64,000 nt of DNA from Symsagittifera roscoffensis (lineage: Eukaryota > Xenacoelomorpha > Acoela > Convolutidae), in the NCBI RefSeq assembly GCF_963678635.1, contig NC_087062.1, positions 806,001 through 870,000 on the forward strand, given 5' to 3'. A program made the translations under genes and the position numbers. Shown in pieces: positions 44,401 through 54,826 of this stretch (positions are counted from its first letter, which is position 1; each line of letters starts with the position of its first letter). The notes under the pieces were generated by a model. That model saw nothing but the letters and a program-made list of their open reading frames with translations. It did not search any database and was not told the origin of the DNA.

Positions 44401-46150
44401 CTTAAAGTTTTTCTAAAGGCGCTTCGGACGCCAAAAAATACTTAGTATGAGGAAAACTGCGCGTCCAAAAACGGGTATTTTGGACCATTTTTTGTTTTAA
44501 AAAATGCATAAAATGGCCTCTTTGGCCTATTTTTACCCTTGCGATGAGTTTAGACTTTTTTCTCGTAAAAAATTTTGTCCACAATCTGCTCGAAAGGCAA
44601 ATTTTTTAACAGCGACTTAATAGCATGGTTGGAGTGTATGAACTCTTTATTTGTACCTTGGTTGAAAGTTAACAGTTGTAAAATCCTTTTTATCTGTACC
44701 ATAAAATTTTCGTAGAATTTCGGCACCGAGGTCGGTCGGTTTTGTTTCTGTCGGCTCAAACACTTCATATATTTTTTTTAATTTTCGTTGTTTTTAAATG
44801 AAAACGCTTGAACTCTAACAAAAAGTTTTGAAAAATCTAAAACGCTCTTATACGACTTCTCTAAAAAATTTACAAAATTAACCTGAAAAATTGTTGAAAA
44901 CCAGTGTCGAGAAAAACCGGTTTGAAATGCTTGATTTTTGTCTTAATTCGAGCGGATAAAAAGCGAGCAGGCTTTTTTGTTTTCCAAGCAAAATCAGCTA
45001 CCACAAATAATCATCGGACTGGGTTGAGAGCTATATCATAGTCAAGCCCTTTCAGTCGTGATTCGAATGATATCATAAGTTTCAAAAAAATTTCCCGGCG
45101 TCGAGAGAAACCTCGACGCTGTTTGAAGTTTTTGATTTTCCGCCTAATTTCGAGCGAGTGGGCAGGCATACATTAGCTTACTTATGCTTAAATTAAGCCT
45201 TGAAAATTTAGTTTTCACTCTAATGAGGTTAGTTTTTGAAGTTTTTAGCTTCATCTTAGCAATCAAAAACTTAAAAATTTGGGAAAATGTTTTGAAAATT
45301 TAGGAAAAAAATTACTAATTTTTTAAAAAATTTTTGTGTTTTTCTTTTTAATTGTCTTCAAAAATTGTTTTCTAATTTACATCTTATACATGATTGAAGA
45401 AAATGCCTAAGCTCTACTTTTTGCTCAGATTGCTTTACGCCAAGTCGAAAAAGAAGACTAACTGGAAAAATAATGTTGTAATTTTTCAAGACTAGTCGGA
45501 ACATTCTCCGCTACTTGCACAGTAACCAGTTATCCTTATTTGATTTGCATATCATTAAAATAACTGTCGCCCAAAAATTTCAACCTATCTCAAGGATTCG
45601 TCCTTCTCAGCAATTAAAAAGTCGTATGAAATGTCCTTTAGTAATATTTTTTATCCATTTTCAAGCGACTGATCTCGAAGTTTTTCTGAAAACGCTTCGG
45701 TGCCAAAAATAGGTTATTTTGAGGAAAACTGCTCGTCCAAAAACGGGTTTTTTGGACAATTTTTTTTCAAAAAAAAATTCACAAAACGGCTTTTTTGGCC
45801 TGTTTTTACCCTTGCGATGAGTACTAGACTTTTTCTCGTTAACAACTTTGTTCACAATCTTTCAAGGTATATTTTTTTGAAAGCGACCTCATAGCATGGT
45901 TGGAGTGTATGACTTAATTATATGTTTCTTGTGTGAAAATTAAAAAGAGTAAATGCCCTGTTATCTGTACCAAAAAGTTTTGGAAGAATTTCGGCACCGA
46001 GGTTGGTCGGCTTTGTTTCTGTCGGCTTAATTACCTCATGTTTTTTAAAAATTTCTTTGTTTTTAAATAAACACGGTTGACCTTTATCGAGAGGTTTTCA
46101 AAAATCTAAATCGCTCTCTAAGGACTTCTTTAAAATTCACAAAATAATCC
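41466..46150 (+). repeat. Tandem units of about 1.235 kb (four copies)
   Basis: The anchor ACCAATGAAAAGGTCC is at 41,862, 43,097 and 44,333, with a diverged form at 45,609: spacings 1,235, 1,236 and 1,276. About 41,940-43,174 and 43,175-44,410 are nearly identical over their whole length, a very recent duplication; the outer copies are diverged. Minus-strand frames of 60-89 codons recur in every copy but match no known family. I treat them as repeat by-products. Confidence 0.9.
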
Positions 46151-46559
46151 TGAAAAACTGTTAAACTTTTTTTTGAAATAAAAAAAAATATATTTTTGCG
46201 ACTTTTTAATTTGCCTATAAGTTTGGCGCGCCACATCGACTTAAATTGTAGCAAAAATTTATTGCTGTAGATATAGTTTTTTCAATTCCTGAGTACTTTG
46301 AAGTTTGTTTTATGTTGATTGTACTTTTTTCAACTCGGTTTGTTAAAAAACACTTGTTTTTTGTCTTTTTCTGTCTCCAACGGAAAAAGTTTTTGTCTGT
46401 GTGTATTTCTCTGTGTGTGTGTGTTTTGAGTTGAGGGTACGGGGGACAAAAAAAACTCAAAAACAATTTAAGACCTATCAAAAATTATGAATTCTTTTTC
46501 GGCTTTTTTGCCGGGTCGTGCGAGGTGTATTCGGAGCATCTTTTTATTGATGGATTTGT
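46151..46559. other. AT-rich sequence, nothing recognised
   Basis: Contains a short GT-rich microsatellite near 46,410-46,430 and no supported gene. Confidence 0.4.
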
Positions 46560-46749
46560 GGACAACCTTCTAGTCCTGTATGGAACTAGATGAGACAGTT
46601 TGGTTTCATCTAATGAACATTTGCGCTTACATGATTCTGGAAACCTCTTTTTCAGTGGCCGCCACCACCACAGCCGCGTCACTTGTTATTCAGCTGGGAA
46701 AACTTCAGAGATGGACAGGCATCTTGGTGATCAATGGAATAGATTTAGA

Positions 46750-46818
46750 TCTAACACTTAGACTCGTTTGGTTCAGTTGTCATGGTGACCGAGGCTTCGA
46801 TCCGGCTAACCATGAGAG
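46750..46818 (+). repeat. tRNA-derived fragment with B box
   Basis: GAGGCTTCGATCCGG matches a Pol III B box, with a poor A-box region before it. Lies inside the compositionally distinct block. Confidence 0.35.
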
Positions 46819-49800
46819 TGCGAGTTCTGGCACAGAAGGGTAAATTTTGCGACGCTGATTGTCGACGCAGCCGAGCGAATTGTTGTTCAAGCTTCCGGAG
46901 TCAGCCGGCAGAAATCCGAGTGTAACAAAAGAAGCCAAAGACAAATAAGAGAAGACAATGTTGGTAATTCTGAAACCGATGACATTTCAATTGAACGCAT
47001 CTGCCCGAAGAAGATTAGCCAAAACGAAAAGCCAGTCGATGACCATGATGAGGGGAATGTTGATGCAATAGGCGAGATTCCAATGGGGGAGACATCGGAA
47101 ATCGCGAAGTCAATGCGCGGAAGTGGAACGACGTCGCGTTTTCTTCCAGTTATGAGTTTTCCAGTTGCATTCTTGTTGTCACACAGATACAACGAACGAA
47201 GAGTTTTTAAGATGCGTGGGTGGGAGAAAAGACACTTAGGTTTTAATCCGAGCAGAAATGAGAACGAACAGAAAAATTCTCTGGGTGGATCTGACGAAAA
47301 GTAGCCGATTGGTGGAGAGGACGAGGCGGCAGCTAGTTCTCCATGTAGATTGAACAATGCCTCTGCGCGAGAGCAAGTAACGTGTAAAACCGGCCAAGCT
47401 CAGATGACGAGAGACTAGAGGAAACAGCAACTGTTTGGATGGAAACATGCCAAGACACGAAAGCAATTGGGTGGGATCATAGATTGGCTATGAAGGCACG
47501 GGACGAGGAGCGAACTTTGCAAGTGAGTGGAATCCTAAAAGGCTCTTATAAACTGTTCATGCGATTTCGAACACGCCAAGAACTAGGTGGTTTCGACAAC
47601 AGAAGGGAAGTGGGGCCTAAAAAAGGCTGCCTATTTTCACAAGTTAATTGATCGATGGAAAAGTGTGAAGTCATTCGGGATGCAGAAGTTTTCCAGTGCT
47701 GGGTTAATTCTGAATGCGAGGTCTCGAAGCAGTATTGGCGTCCACTCGACGAGCAAGTGACGGATGAAAAAGAACGAAAAGACTGGATGGTAGCGCAGCA
47801 GGACTACAGGCACCTCGTGGACAGATGAAAATTATGTTTGTAATTGCTTTAGAAAAATTTCCACCAGTAAGCCGGATAGAAACTGAGTGAATTTCATGGT
47901 AGTATAATCGACCGTTTTAAAAAGATGGTGGAGGCAATTCTCAACGCCTTAAAAAAAATTTCTCAACCTTAAGTGCTAACATAGATAAATTGATTATGTG
48001 AGAGTCTGCGGAAGCTGAAGCCAGCCCGGGGTTCGCTGCGTCGCAACAGGTATACAATAGTGTATGTAAGTGGGGATTATACGGAACAATACCTAGAGAT
48101 TTGTAAGAGGCGGTATAGTATAGCTGAAGAAAGGAGGCTCAAGTTTAAGCGAAAAAAGTATTAATATTAGGAGAGTGGTTGAGTTTTGGAAAAAGAGTCG
48201 AGGTTTAGGCATTGATTAAATTGTTTATATTAGTAGAAAAACAGCATTTTTAATTTTTTATTAGCATTATTCGGGAGAAAAATGGACTAAGGGGAATTTT
48301 GTCGAACTGGTGATTTTACTGTATTACATTCAATATTAAGCTGTCCGTAAGATTGATAAGTCATTAAAGTAGTTAGTACAGCAAACAAATATTCGAGCTC
48401 GAAATAGTTCAAATGTGGAAGCATTCGTCATTCCTATGCTGGAAAATATAAAAAGAACGCAATCGGTAGAGAACTAAGGAAGCTAGTGTTATGAAACTCA
48501 GAGGAGCGGTACTAGTGACAATTTGAGCCGGGAATACAAAAAGAACGGGACTTCTCAGACCTTTGGGGGGCAAATGATAAAGCTCCCCGGAAGTGAAAGT
48601 GGCCCTATAAGAATCCGGCAACTATCGGCAGTTTTTGGCTCAAATTATGGTATGTTGTAGGCCAAGAGAAGCATAAGTTAAAATATAAGAATCTCAGGAA
48701 CCCCACTTCAGTCTTTATGTCTCAAATAAACAAACCCACGCCTAACTTCCGGAAATTGTTTCTCGGCCCCCACCCCCAAGAAAGCTGAAGCAAGGAAGGG
48801 TGATAGATAGTGGCAGGATAAATCTTGCGTTATAACTTGAACAGTTTCCAATGAGTGGATCAGAAACTAATAGCATTGAAACACACCCCTAGACAAGAAA
48901 AAGGCAATTTACGCAAAAAAAATTAGCGGGCATACTGACTTTAATGCGGCAGTAGGCATAAGATACGAAAAAGACCCTACTGAAAAAACCCTACGGCGGT
49001 TCCTTCCGCTGTTAATAGTCTTTTTCTGATGATAAAATACAATAAGTACAAAACTTGGTTCTAATGAACTACATGAGACCCTGATGACCCCTGGTTGACC
49101 TTAAATTTCTCTTTGGTCGTTATCACCCCAAAGTTTCATAGAGAACCCCGGGATTAACATCTAAAAACGACGTGTTCGCCAGCCTAACCCCTGGAGATAT
49201 GAACCTTTAACCGGTCACCCTACTGATATTTGGGAGAAAACTTTGGGTTGAGCTTAGCTTGGCGAATTATCTATTAATAGCATTTCACTTAGACTAAAAA
49301 AAGTAGTCACAGAAGAAATTGGCAGTAGTAGGACTGCGGCTTGAGAATTAAGTCTCCAAAATAGTCTGAACGGACGAAAAATTTACTTGACTTCCCAGAT
49401 GTGACTTTTTGGCTTAATTTGACCCCTAATAGACGAACTGCGGTCACCTGATACCTGGGAAGTGAGGATGGGAATAGAGTAGAGACAGAAATTTTAGATG
49501 ACTGAATTGAATTATCTACTCATAAAAAGGGCCTCCCTACACCCTCGGGATTTATTCGAAACGTTAAAGGGGTAATTGAAAAAATTCAATGGGAGGGTCA
49601 CCAATTAAACATAGCATGATTTGGAGGTTGAGATTAACTCGAGGGCTGAAGTTCACTAAGGTCACGAATAAGTTGATTAGAATCGTATGACCTTTGTTTG
49701 CTCGTTCAAATTGTGAAACCCACAGCATACCGGGCATCTAATAAGCGTGAAAAGATTGATAAAAGAAACCGAACTTGGCACGTGGCAGTGTTGACAAGAG

Positions 49801-50147
49801 GAGGACTTAGTCATAAAACATGTGCGGACGAGTGATTTGAGCGGTTCCCAAGACTGATAGGCAATGGCGTGACTTAACTAAAACTGAGTGTAAAAAAGAT
49901 AAGGAATTGGAGGGCACCGGGGAGCCTTCGATAATTAGAACAATTATTGCCTGTGAGTTGAATAGTTGGTTCTCGAAGTAAGAGAACGCATACGCTTAGA
50001 CAGCGAACGGTTGGTTGTCAGTTAGAAAGAGAACGATTGTACTAGCCGAGAAGATTAGTTGGTCTGTGGACAAGGCAATTGGTTGAACCGAGGCGAGTTG
50101 TGTCTCATTGTCATTACTTAATTAGTCAAGCTGATTTGAATTCTAGT

Positions 50148-50344
50148 TTAGTACCAGGTTGATTTAGTTAAGTGAGCGAGTTGCGCTTGAACCCGAGTTT
50201 AGTACCGGGTTGAATTAGTTATGAGAGCTAGTTGCGCTGCTGAAGTAGGTGAGGTTGGAATTGCGTCAAGCGAAAATTGTCGATAGAGTTAACGAGGCGG
50301 AGTTAACGATTGCGTCAAGCGAAAATTGTCGATAGAGTTAACGA
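50148..50344 (+). repeat. Two short tandem duplications
   Basis: A unit of about 60 bases with GAGTTTAGTACCGGGTTGA occurs twice (about 50,150-50,270). A 36-base unit beginning ATTGCGTCAAGCGAAAATTG is repeated exactly at 50,260-50,295 and 50,309-50,344. Confidence 0.8.
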
Positions 50345-50640
50345 AATGCAGGCTTCGTTATCGGAGTTGCTCAATAGTAATTAGCTCATTAAGTTTTTGC
50401 AAAATGCTTTTGTTTCCTTTGCAATTGAGAACTTACTTATTGTGCCCAAGATTTGCTGAAATAAATAGAAGCGCAAGAGGAGAGCCGAAAAGAGCATAAA
50501 CCAAAGGCGTAATCCTTTGATCGGTCGATTCAGTCTGACCACCACCTTTCGGTATTGTGGATAATATCGTGTCTTAGTGTCCCCCGCTATTACACCGTAT
50601 AAAGGAGAGAAACTCTGCGGCCGTTGGGTAGAGGGAAAGT

Positions 50641-51344
50641 GGGCTTAAAAGAGATGACTCCCCGTAAAAAAATCTACACCGTCTCATGTGACCTTGCATT
50701 GGTTTTGCGATGGTTTTGTAATAATTGCGATGGTTTTGAATAATTTGCTGACCGAAGTAAGGATTTTGATGGAATTTTTTACTGATAAAATCATTGATAC
50801 TCTAAAATCAAACAGACAGAAATCTTCCACCTGCGAAATTTTCCGATATTTTACAGTGTTTATCTGCTGTCAAATATTTTTTCAGTCCAATTACAATTGA
50901 TTTATTTTCGTTTTCTGCATACTTTGCAACGGGCTGTTGAACCAATCTGAGCTTGAAATCCTTCCAGGTGATTACATACCAAATGAAATTTGTCCGCATA
51001 TTTGACATCATTTTACAGATATTAGAAATCAAATAAATAAAATCATGATATAATGAACAATTTTTTCATTTTTGCGCAATATGTTTTTTCAAGCAAGAGA
51101 CGAGCATTGTGGTTTTTATTTTGCTTCTGGTGAGACTTCATTTATTGACAACACCTCAGAAAATTGTGAATTACACAAATAAATCTGTTTGATTTAATTA
51201 TGTGCTTCATGATTTGCTCATGAACTTCATCTAATCAAATACAACGATGTCTCACTAGGAAACAGAAGGCCAATATTCTTGTCCTCTGATTGAAAAAAGA
51301 CTATATTTCGTAATCTTGAATAAAATGTAGGTTTGACATAAAAG
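50641..51344. other. AT-rich intergenic sequence
   Basis: No gene or repeat recognised beyond a small GCGATGGTTTT duplication near 50,705-50,735. Confidence 0.35.
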
Positions 51345-51510
51345 CAGCTCAAATGTGAGATTGGCGTGTGGGGGGATGATTTTTGCAAAAATCTTAAATT
51401 AAAAAATATTTTACTCTTTTACGTTTATTTTTCCATGTCATACTGCTCCATAGACCTTAAAAGGCAGTCGAAACATTCAAGGCCTCGCCCTGATTCGAAA
51501 TCTTGTTAAA
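51345..51510 (-). mobile_element. E2 element, hairpin-end fragment
   Basis: Reverse orientation of the left 170 bases of E2. It shares GGCGTGTGGGGGGATGATTTT and onward to the hairpin TCAGGGC-GAG-GCCTTGA (minus strand, 51,477-51,493), which has one G-T pair in the stem compared with the perfect copy at 22.15 kb. Confidence 0.65.
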
Positions 51511-52741
51511 TACAATTTGGCTAGGAAAGAAAAGCAGTACCAAAACTTCTTCAGTCAAAAAAGGGCTCTTTTCCCCTTTGATTTTCAGTACCCCGTTCAT
51601 TTTTTCTAAAATTCAATACATGAAAGTCTACTTAAAATGACTGCGGATAGGCACAATATTGATCCTATCCGCAGTTAGATTCTCTTTTATAATTAATTTT
51701 TGCGGCCAAAAATGTTTTAATTACACTTTAAGACCACGCAATCGATTCTAATCCATTATAATTCATTAATAATTCGAGAAAATAAAGTGATTATAACCCA
51801 TTTGAAAACCATTGTTCTGGAGATATAAAAGATTATAATCTCTAACTTTTTAAAACTTTCTGCAACCACTTTTCAACTTTTTAACGAAATCTGCATCATA
51901 TTCTGCATACTCAGAGCCTATTCGATTTCTAAACCTACTAACTTCTAGTTACTTTTTGCAAGACTATATTCCAAGCCCAGTTCTTCTCAATTTTAACACC
52001 TAATTTGGTTGACCACCCCCCATTTTAAACTCATCCACGCCGATTATGTTGCGACACTGAGCCGAGTTTGTTGCTACTTTGTTCGGCTCTTTTCCAGTTT
52101 CGCAACTTCTTTCTAAAAATACAAAAGAAAACTGTTCAAAAGTTGTTTGCAAAGCATTTTTCATTAAAAGTGTTGTTATTTTTTTAAAACCTGGTCACAC
52201 TCATTTTGACCTGATCATATTCATTTTAAATATACTTTCATGTTTTGAGTTTTGGAAAAAATTTAAAAGATAAAAGGAGTACTTTAAGGGGTACTAAAAA
52301 GAGCCCTTTGTTTGACCGAAGAAGAATTTTTGCGTCCGACCAAAAATGACATGTGGCGACTTTGCGCGATCCAAAAAAACATGTTGCAACCATTGAGGTT
52401 CAAAAAGGGTTTTTTGCGGCTAAAACAGACAAGTTACCACTTAAAAAACGGTATTCTGTGACTTTGCGGTACCAAAGACAATTGCGCAACTTAGAAAAGA
52501 TTAGAGGTGGCTATGCTATTTGAGTTATGTACGAATTAAAGTTGTCATATTACACGTTTTATAAAAAAAAATGGGAGTATAGTTATCGTCGAAATTTTTG
52601 TTGCATTCGATCATGTTTTATATTGCAAGACTGTTAGTGTGTAACATTCAATATGTCTTATTGGTTGATTCCAATTATATAGGCGTTTTGGTTTGTTGAT
52701 ACAAGACTTTTTTGTTTCGCGTTTTCCTTTTACTTTTAAAG
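51511..52741. other. AT-rich intergenic sequence
   Basis: No recognised gene. It ends in a pyrimidine-rich stretch with TTTTAAAG, the acceptor of the candidate exon that follows. Confidence 0.35.
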
Positions 52742-53050
52742 ACCATTTTCAAGTCTTACCACAATCGAATAAAACGCAAAAAAGACGAAAAAAGACAAAA
52801 CCAAACCAAAAGGTTCGATTTGCGAGAAAAGGACACAACCAGAGCAGGAAGAGCAAAAACAAGTAATAAAAACAAAACAAAAGGTTGGACACAAAAAGAG
52901 ACTATGCACAAAGAGATCTCAAAATCATACCCCACTCCTGGTCTCATCAACCAGAGGGATGTCCTGAGCATGCTCTATAGCCGGCCTAACCCACCGCGCT
53001 TTATCACGCTTGGTGACCCACACTCTATTTTTGCCAAGAGTTGCTCTAAG
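52742..53050 (+). CDS. Candidate exon encoding a basic peptide, unidentified
   Basis: 309 bases, open throughout, phase 0 at both ends. They lie between an acceptor (CCTTTTACTTTTAAAG) and a good donor (CTCTAAG|GTGAGC). The first 60 codons are Lys/Arg/Gln/Thr rich; the last 40 ('SYPTPGLINQRDVLSMLYSR', then 'PPRFITLGDPHSIF') are more complex and look like real protein. No family recognised and no partner exon found. It may be a retroelement fragment. Confidence 0.3.
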
Positions 53051-54127
53051 GTGAGCGACTCTTTAAAAATAACCAAACTAATATAAAAACGCTTTTGCGA
53101 TAACTATTAATAATAAATCACAACTAAAACTAAAATTAACAAAGAATTTTATATAGATAAAATATAAATGCAGTAAAGCCCAAAAGAGGAGCAGCAAAGG
53201 AGACGACAATCCAATCACATTCCAACTTCGGAATGGCAAATCTATTTGATTTGCTGCCTAAAGACACTACCTCAAAAGATTAAAAGTATGGATCCAATAT
53301 CGCAGCAAAAAAAAACCATTGAACGAGACCAATGGCCATCTCGATGTTTAGTACACGTACAGGTCCTAGTCACATAGCACTTCACACGGAAAAGTCAAAC
53401 TTCACCCTGCACGGAGTCTCGCTCCAAGCTTGACGAAATCGATACATCTTTGCATCGATCAGAAGTCTTGACTCAATCACACACGACTACCACGATCAAC
53501 GAGACCCATCTACAAATACGAACATGACAATCTTCACCCGTCAAACCCCAACAGCCACACTTCTTCTTCCCCCAATAAGCTAATGCTGGCAACTTTCAAA
53601 AGAACCTACATCACCCGTCTTTCACTACAATAAAATATTAAAAATTAAAAACTCTCTAAATCCCGGATGGTTGGAAGCAAATCTAAACTAGAATTTATAA
53701 TTGATTATAAAAATAATTCTCTGATTCTTTAAAATATTCTTAATTAACCAATCGTATTCCATAACTATTATTTACACTCATTTGTAAGTGCTGAAACTAC
53801 TTGTAGTTTCAGCACCAGAGCAATTTGAATTAAACTTAGAATACAGTTGTTCTCATTCTGGAGCTAACTCGCATAAAGCAGTATACACTAGATCTATTGA
53901 GACTAGGAGATATAAGAGATATAAGAGTAAGGTCAAGATCGGTATTAGACTAAGAAGTTGCATGAATCTATCCGGCCGAAAATAAGATAGCGTGACGAGC
54001 AGACGGTGTACCTTATCTGAAATTACTCTAAGAGTACAGTAATCCGTACATAACCCATTTCTATTCGCATCAACCTTGAATCAGCACTGAATTTCACTGT
54101 AAGTTCAACGCGGGCATGCAAACTGAC
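53051..54127. other. Intergenic sequence with a long perfect hairpin
   Basis: The stretch 53,160-53,640 is richer in C and lacks open frames. A perfect palindromic hairpin, GTGCTGAAACTAC-TT-GTAGTTTCAGCAC in structure, is at 53,788-53,815 (13-base arms). Nothing else is recognised. Confidence 0.5.
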
Positions 54128-54326
54128 CATTACGAGGCCAAACTGTGCGTTTTGTGCATTGTAAGCAGATTCGCAACAAGGGCGCTCCCTTTGTTCTTCT
54201 TTTGTTCTTTCTTTTTCTAAAGACAAAATTTTAACTTCCAAAAAAATAACTTCCAAAAAAAAGAATCCAGAAAAATACAGACACAAAATTGTGTGCCTGT
54301 CTAGTGCACAGTTTGGCCTCGTAATG
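54128..54326. mobile_element. MITE with perfect 21-bp terminal inverted repeats
   Basis: The left end (54,128-54,148, starting CATTACGAGGCCAAAC) is the exact reverse complement of the right end (54,306-54,326). It is 199 bases long without coding capacity. A diverged second copy lies at 59,842-60,040, inside an E2 element, which proves mobility. The target duplication is not clear, at most 2-3 bases. Confidence 0.85.
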
Positions 54327-54367
54327 ACGCACGAACAGTTTTAATCAGCTTTATGTTGTAGTTTAGC

Positions 54368-54389
54368 GGGGGGGGGGGGGGGGGGGGGG
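54368..54389 (+). repeat. Homopolymer G22 upstream of the secreted-protein gene
   Basis: Twenty-two G, 232 bases before the start codon of the following gene. It could fold as a G-quadruplex; a regulatory role is speculation. Length is likely variable. Confidence 0.9.
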
Positions 54390-54602
54390 TGGAAGACAAG
54401 AGAAGAGCCGAGTTGTGCAGTCTCGTTCACTACTTGAAGGAAAAGAGTTATCATAAAATGGACAGCTCCTCTTTTAAGTTCACTTTTGACATGTCAGATC
54501 ATATTTAGGCGCTATTTTAGCACGGATTTTTATCTTTCTTAGTTCTTGAGGTGCGCTCTAGTTGTTCAACATTCGATACTTATATAAACATATAATATAA
54601 CT

Positions 54603-54621
54603 CCTTTTCTGAATATCAGAT
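54603..54621 (+). promoter_or_regulatory. Splice acceptor 2 bases before start codon
   Basis: CCTTTTCTGAATATCAG ends at 54,619, leaving a two-base leader before the ATG at 54,622. A leader this short on an ordinary cis-spliced message is possible but unusual; it is typical of spliced-leader trans-splicing. Confidence 0.6.
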
Positions 54622-54826
54622 ATGAAATTAACAGTGTTGAGTGTTGTGATGGTAGCAATCACCCTCTCATGGGGTCCGAGGGGTCTTCTCTTCTCTGACA
54701 GTGAGGGAGAAAGTGCACCGGCTGCTAAATACATCCCCATGCAAGTAGCTCCCAAGGAAGTTCAGAAGCAGTACGCGGCCATGATGACCAAATGTATTCT
54801 AAACGAAGGCATCGAGAAGTATGAAG
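54622..54826 (+). CDS. Secreted protein, exon 1
   Basis: 68 codons plus one base; signal peptide and residues up to 'NEGIEKYE'. Donor GAAG|GTGAGG. Confidence 0.75.

Larger units (their letters stand above)
46560..50640 (+). other. Compositionally distinct block, possibly a decayed LTR element
   Basis: Richer in G+C and in purines on + than the flanks. Plus-strand frames at 46,580-46,843, 46,887-47,304 and 47,660-47,828 read as acidic or charged, coding-like peptides ('NVGNSETDDISIERICPKK', 'KERKDWMVAQQDYRHLVDR') without a recognised domain. From 47.8 kb on there is no coding sign. The right end has AATAAA (50,460-50,465) and finishes ..CCCGCTATTACA, as an LTR might. No matching second LTR was found, so this stays a guess. 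Confidence 0.25.

Noticed and set aside
46887-47357. 156-codon frame on the minus strand
   Set aside because: Composition (Ser/Leu/Phe-rich) and lack of any motif suggest it is the shadow of a charged plus-strand frame in the same place.
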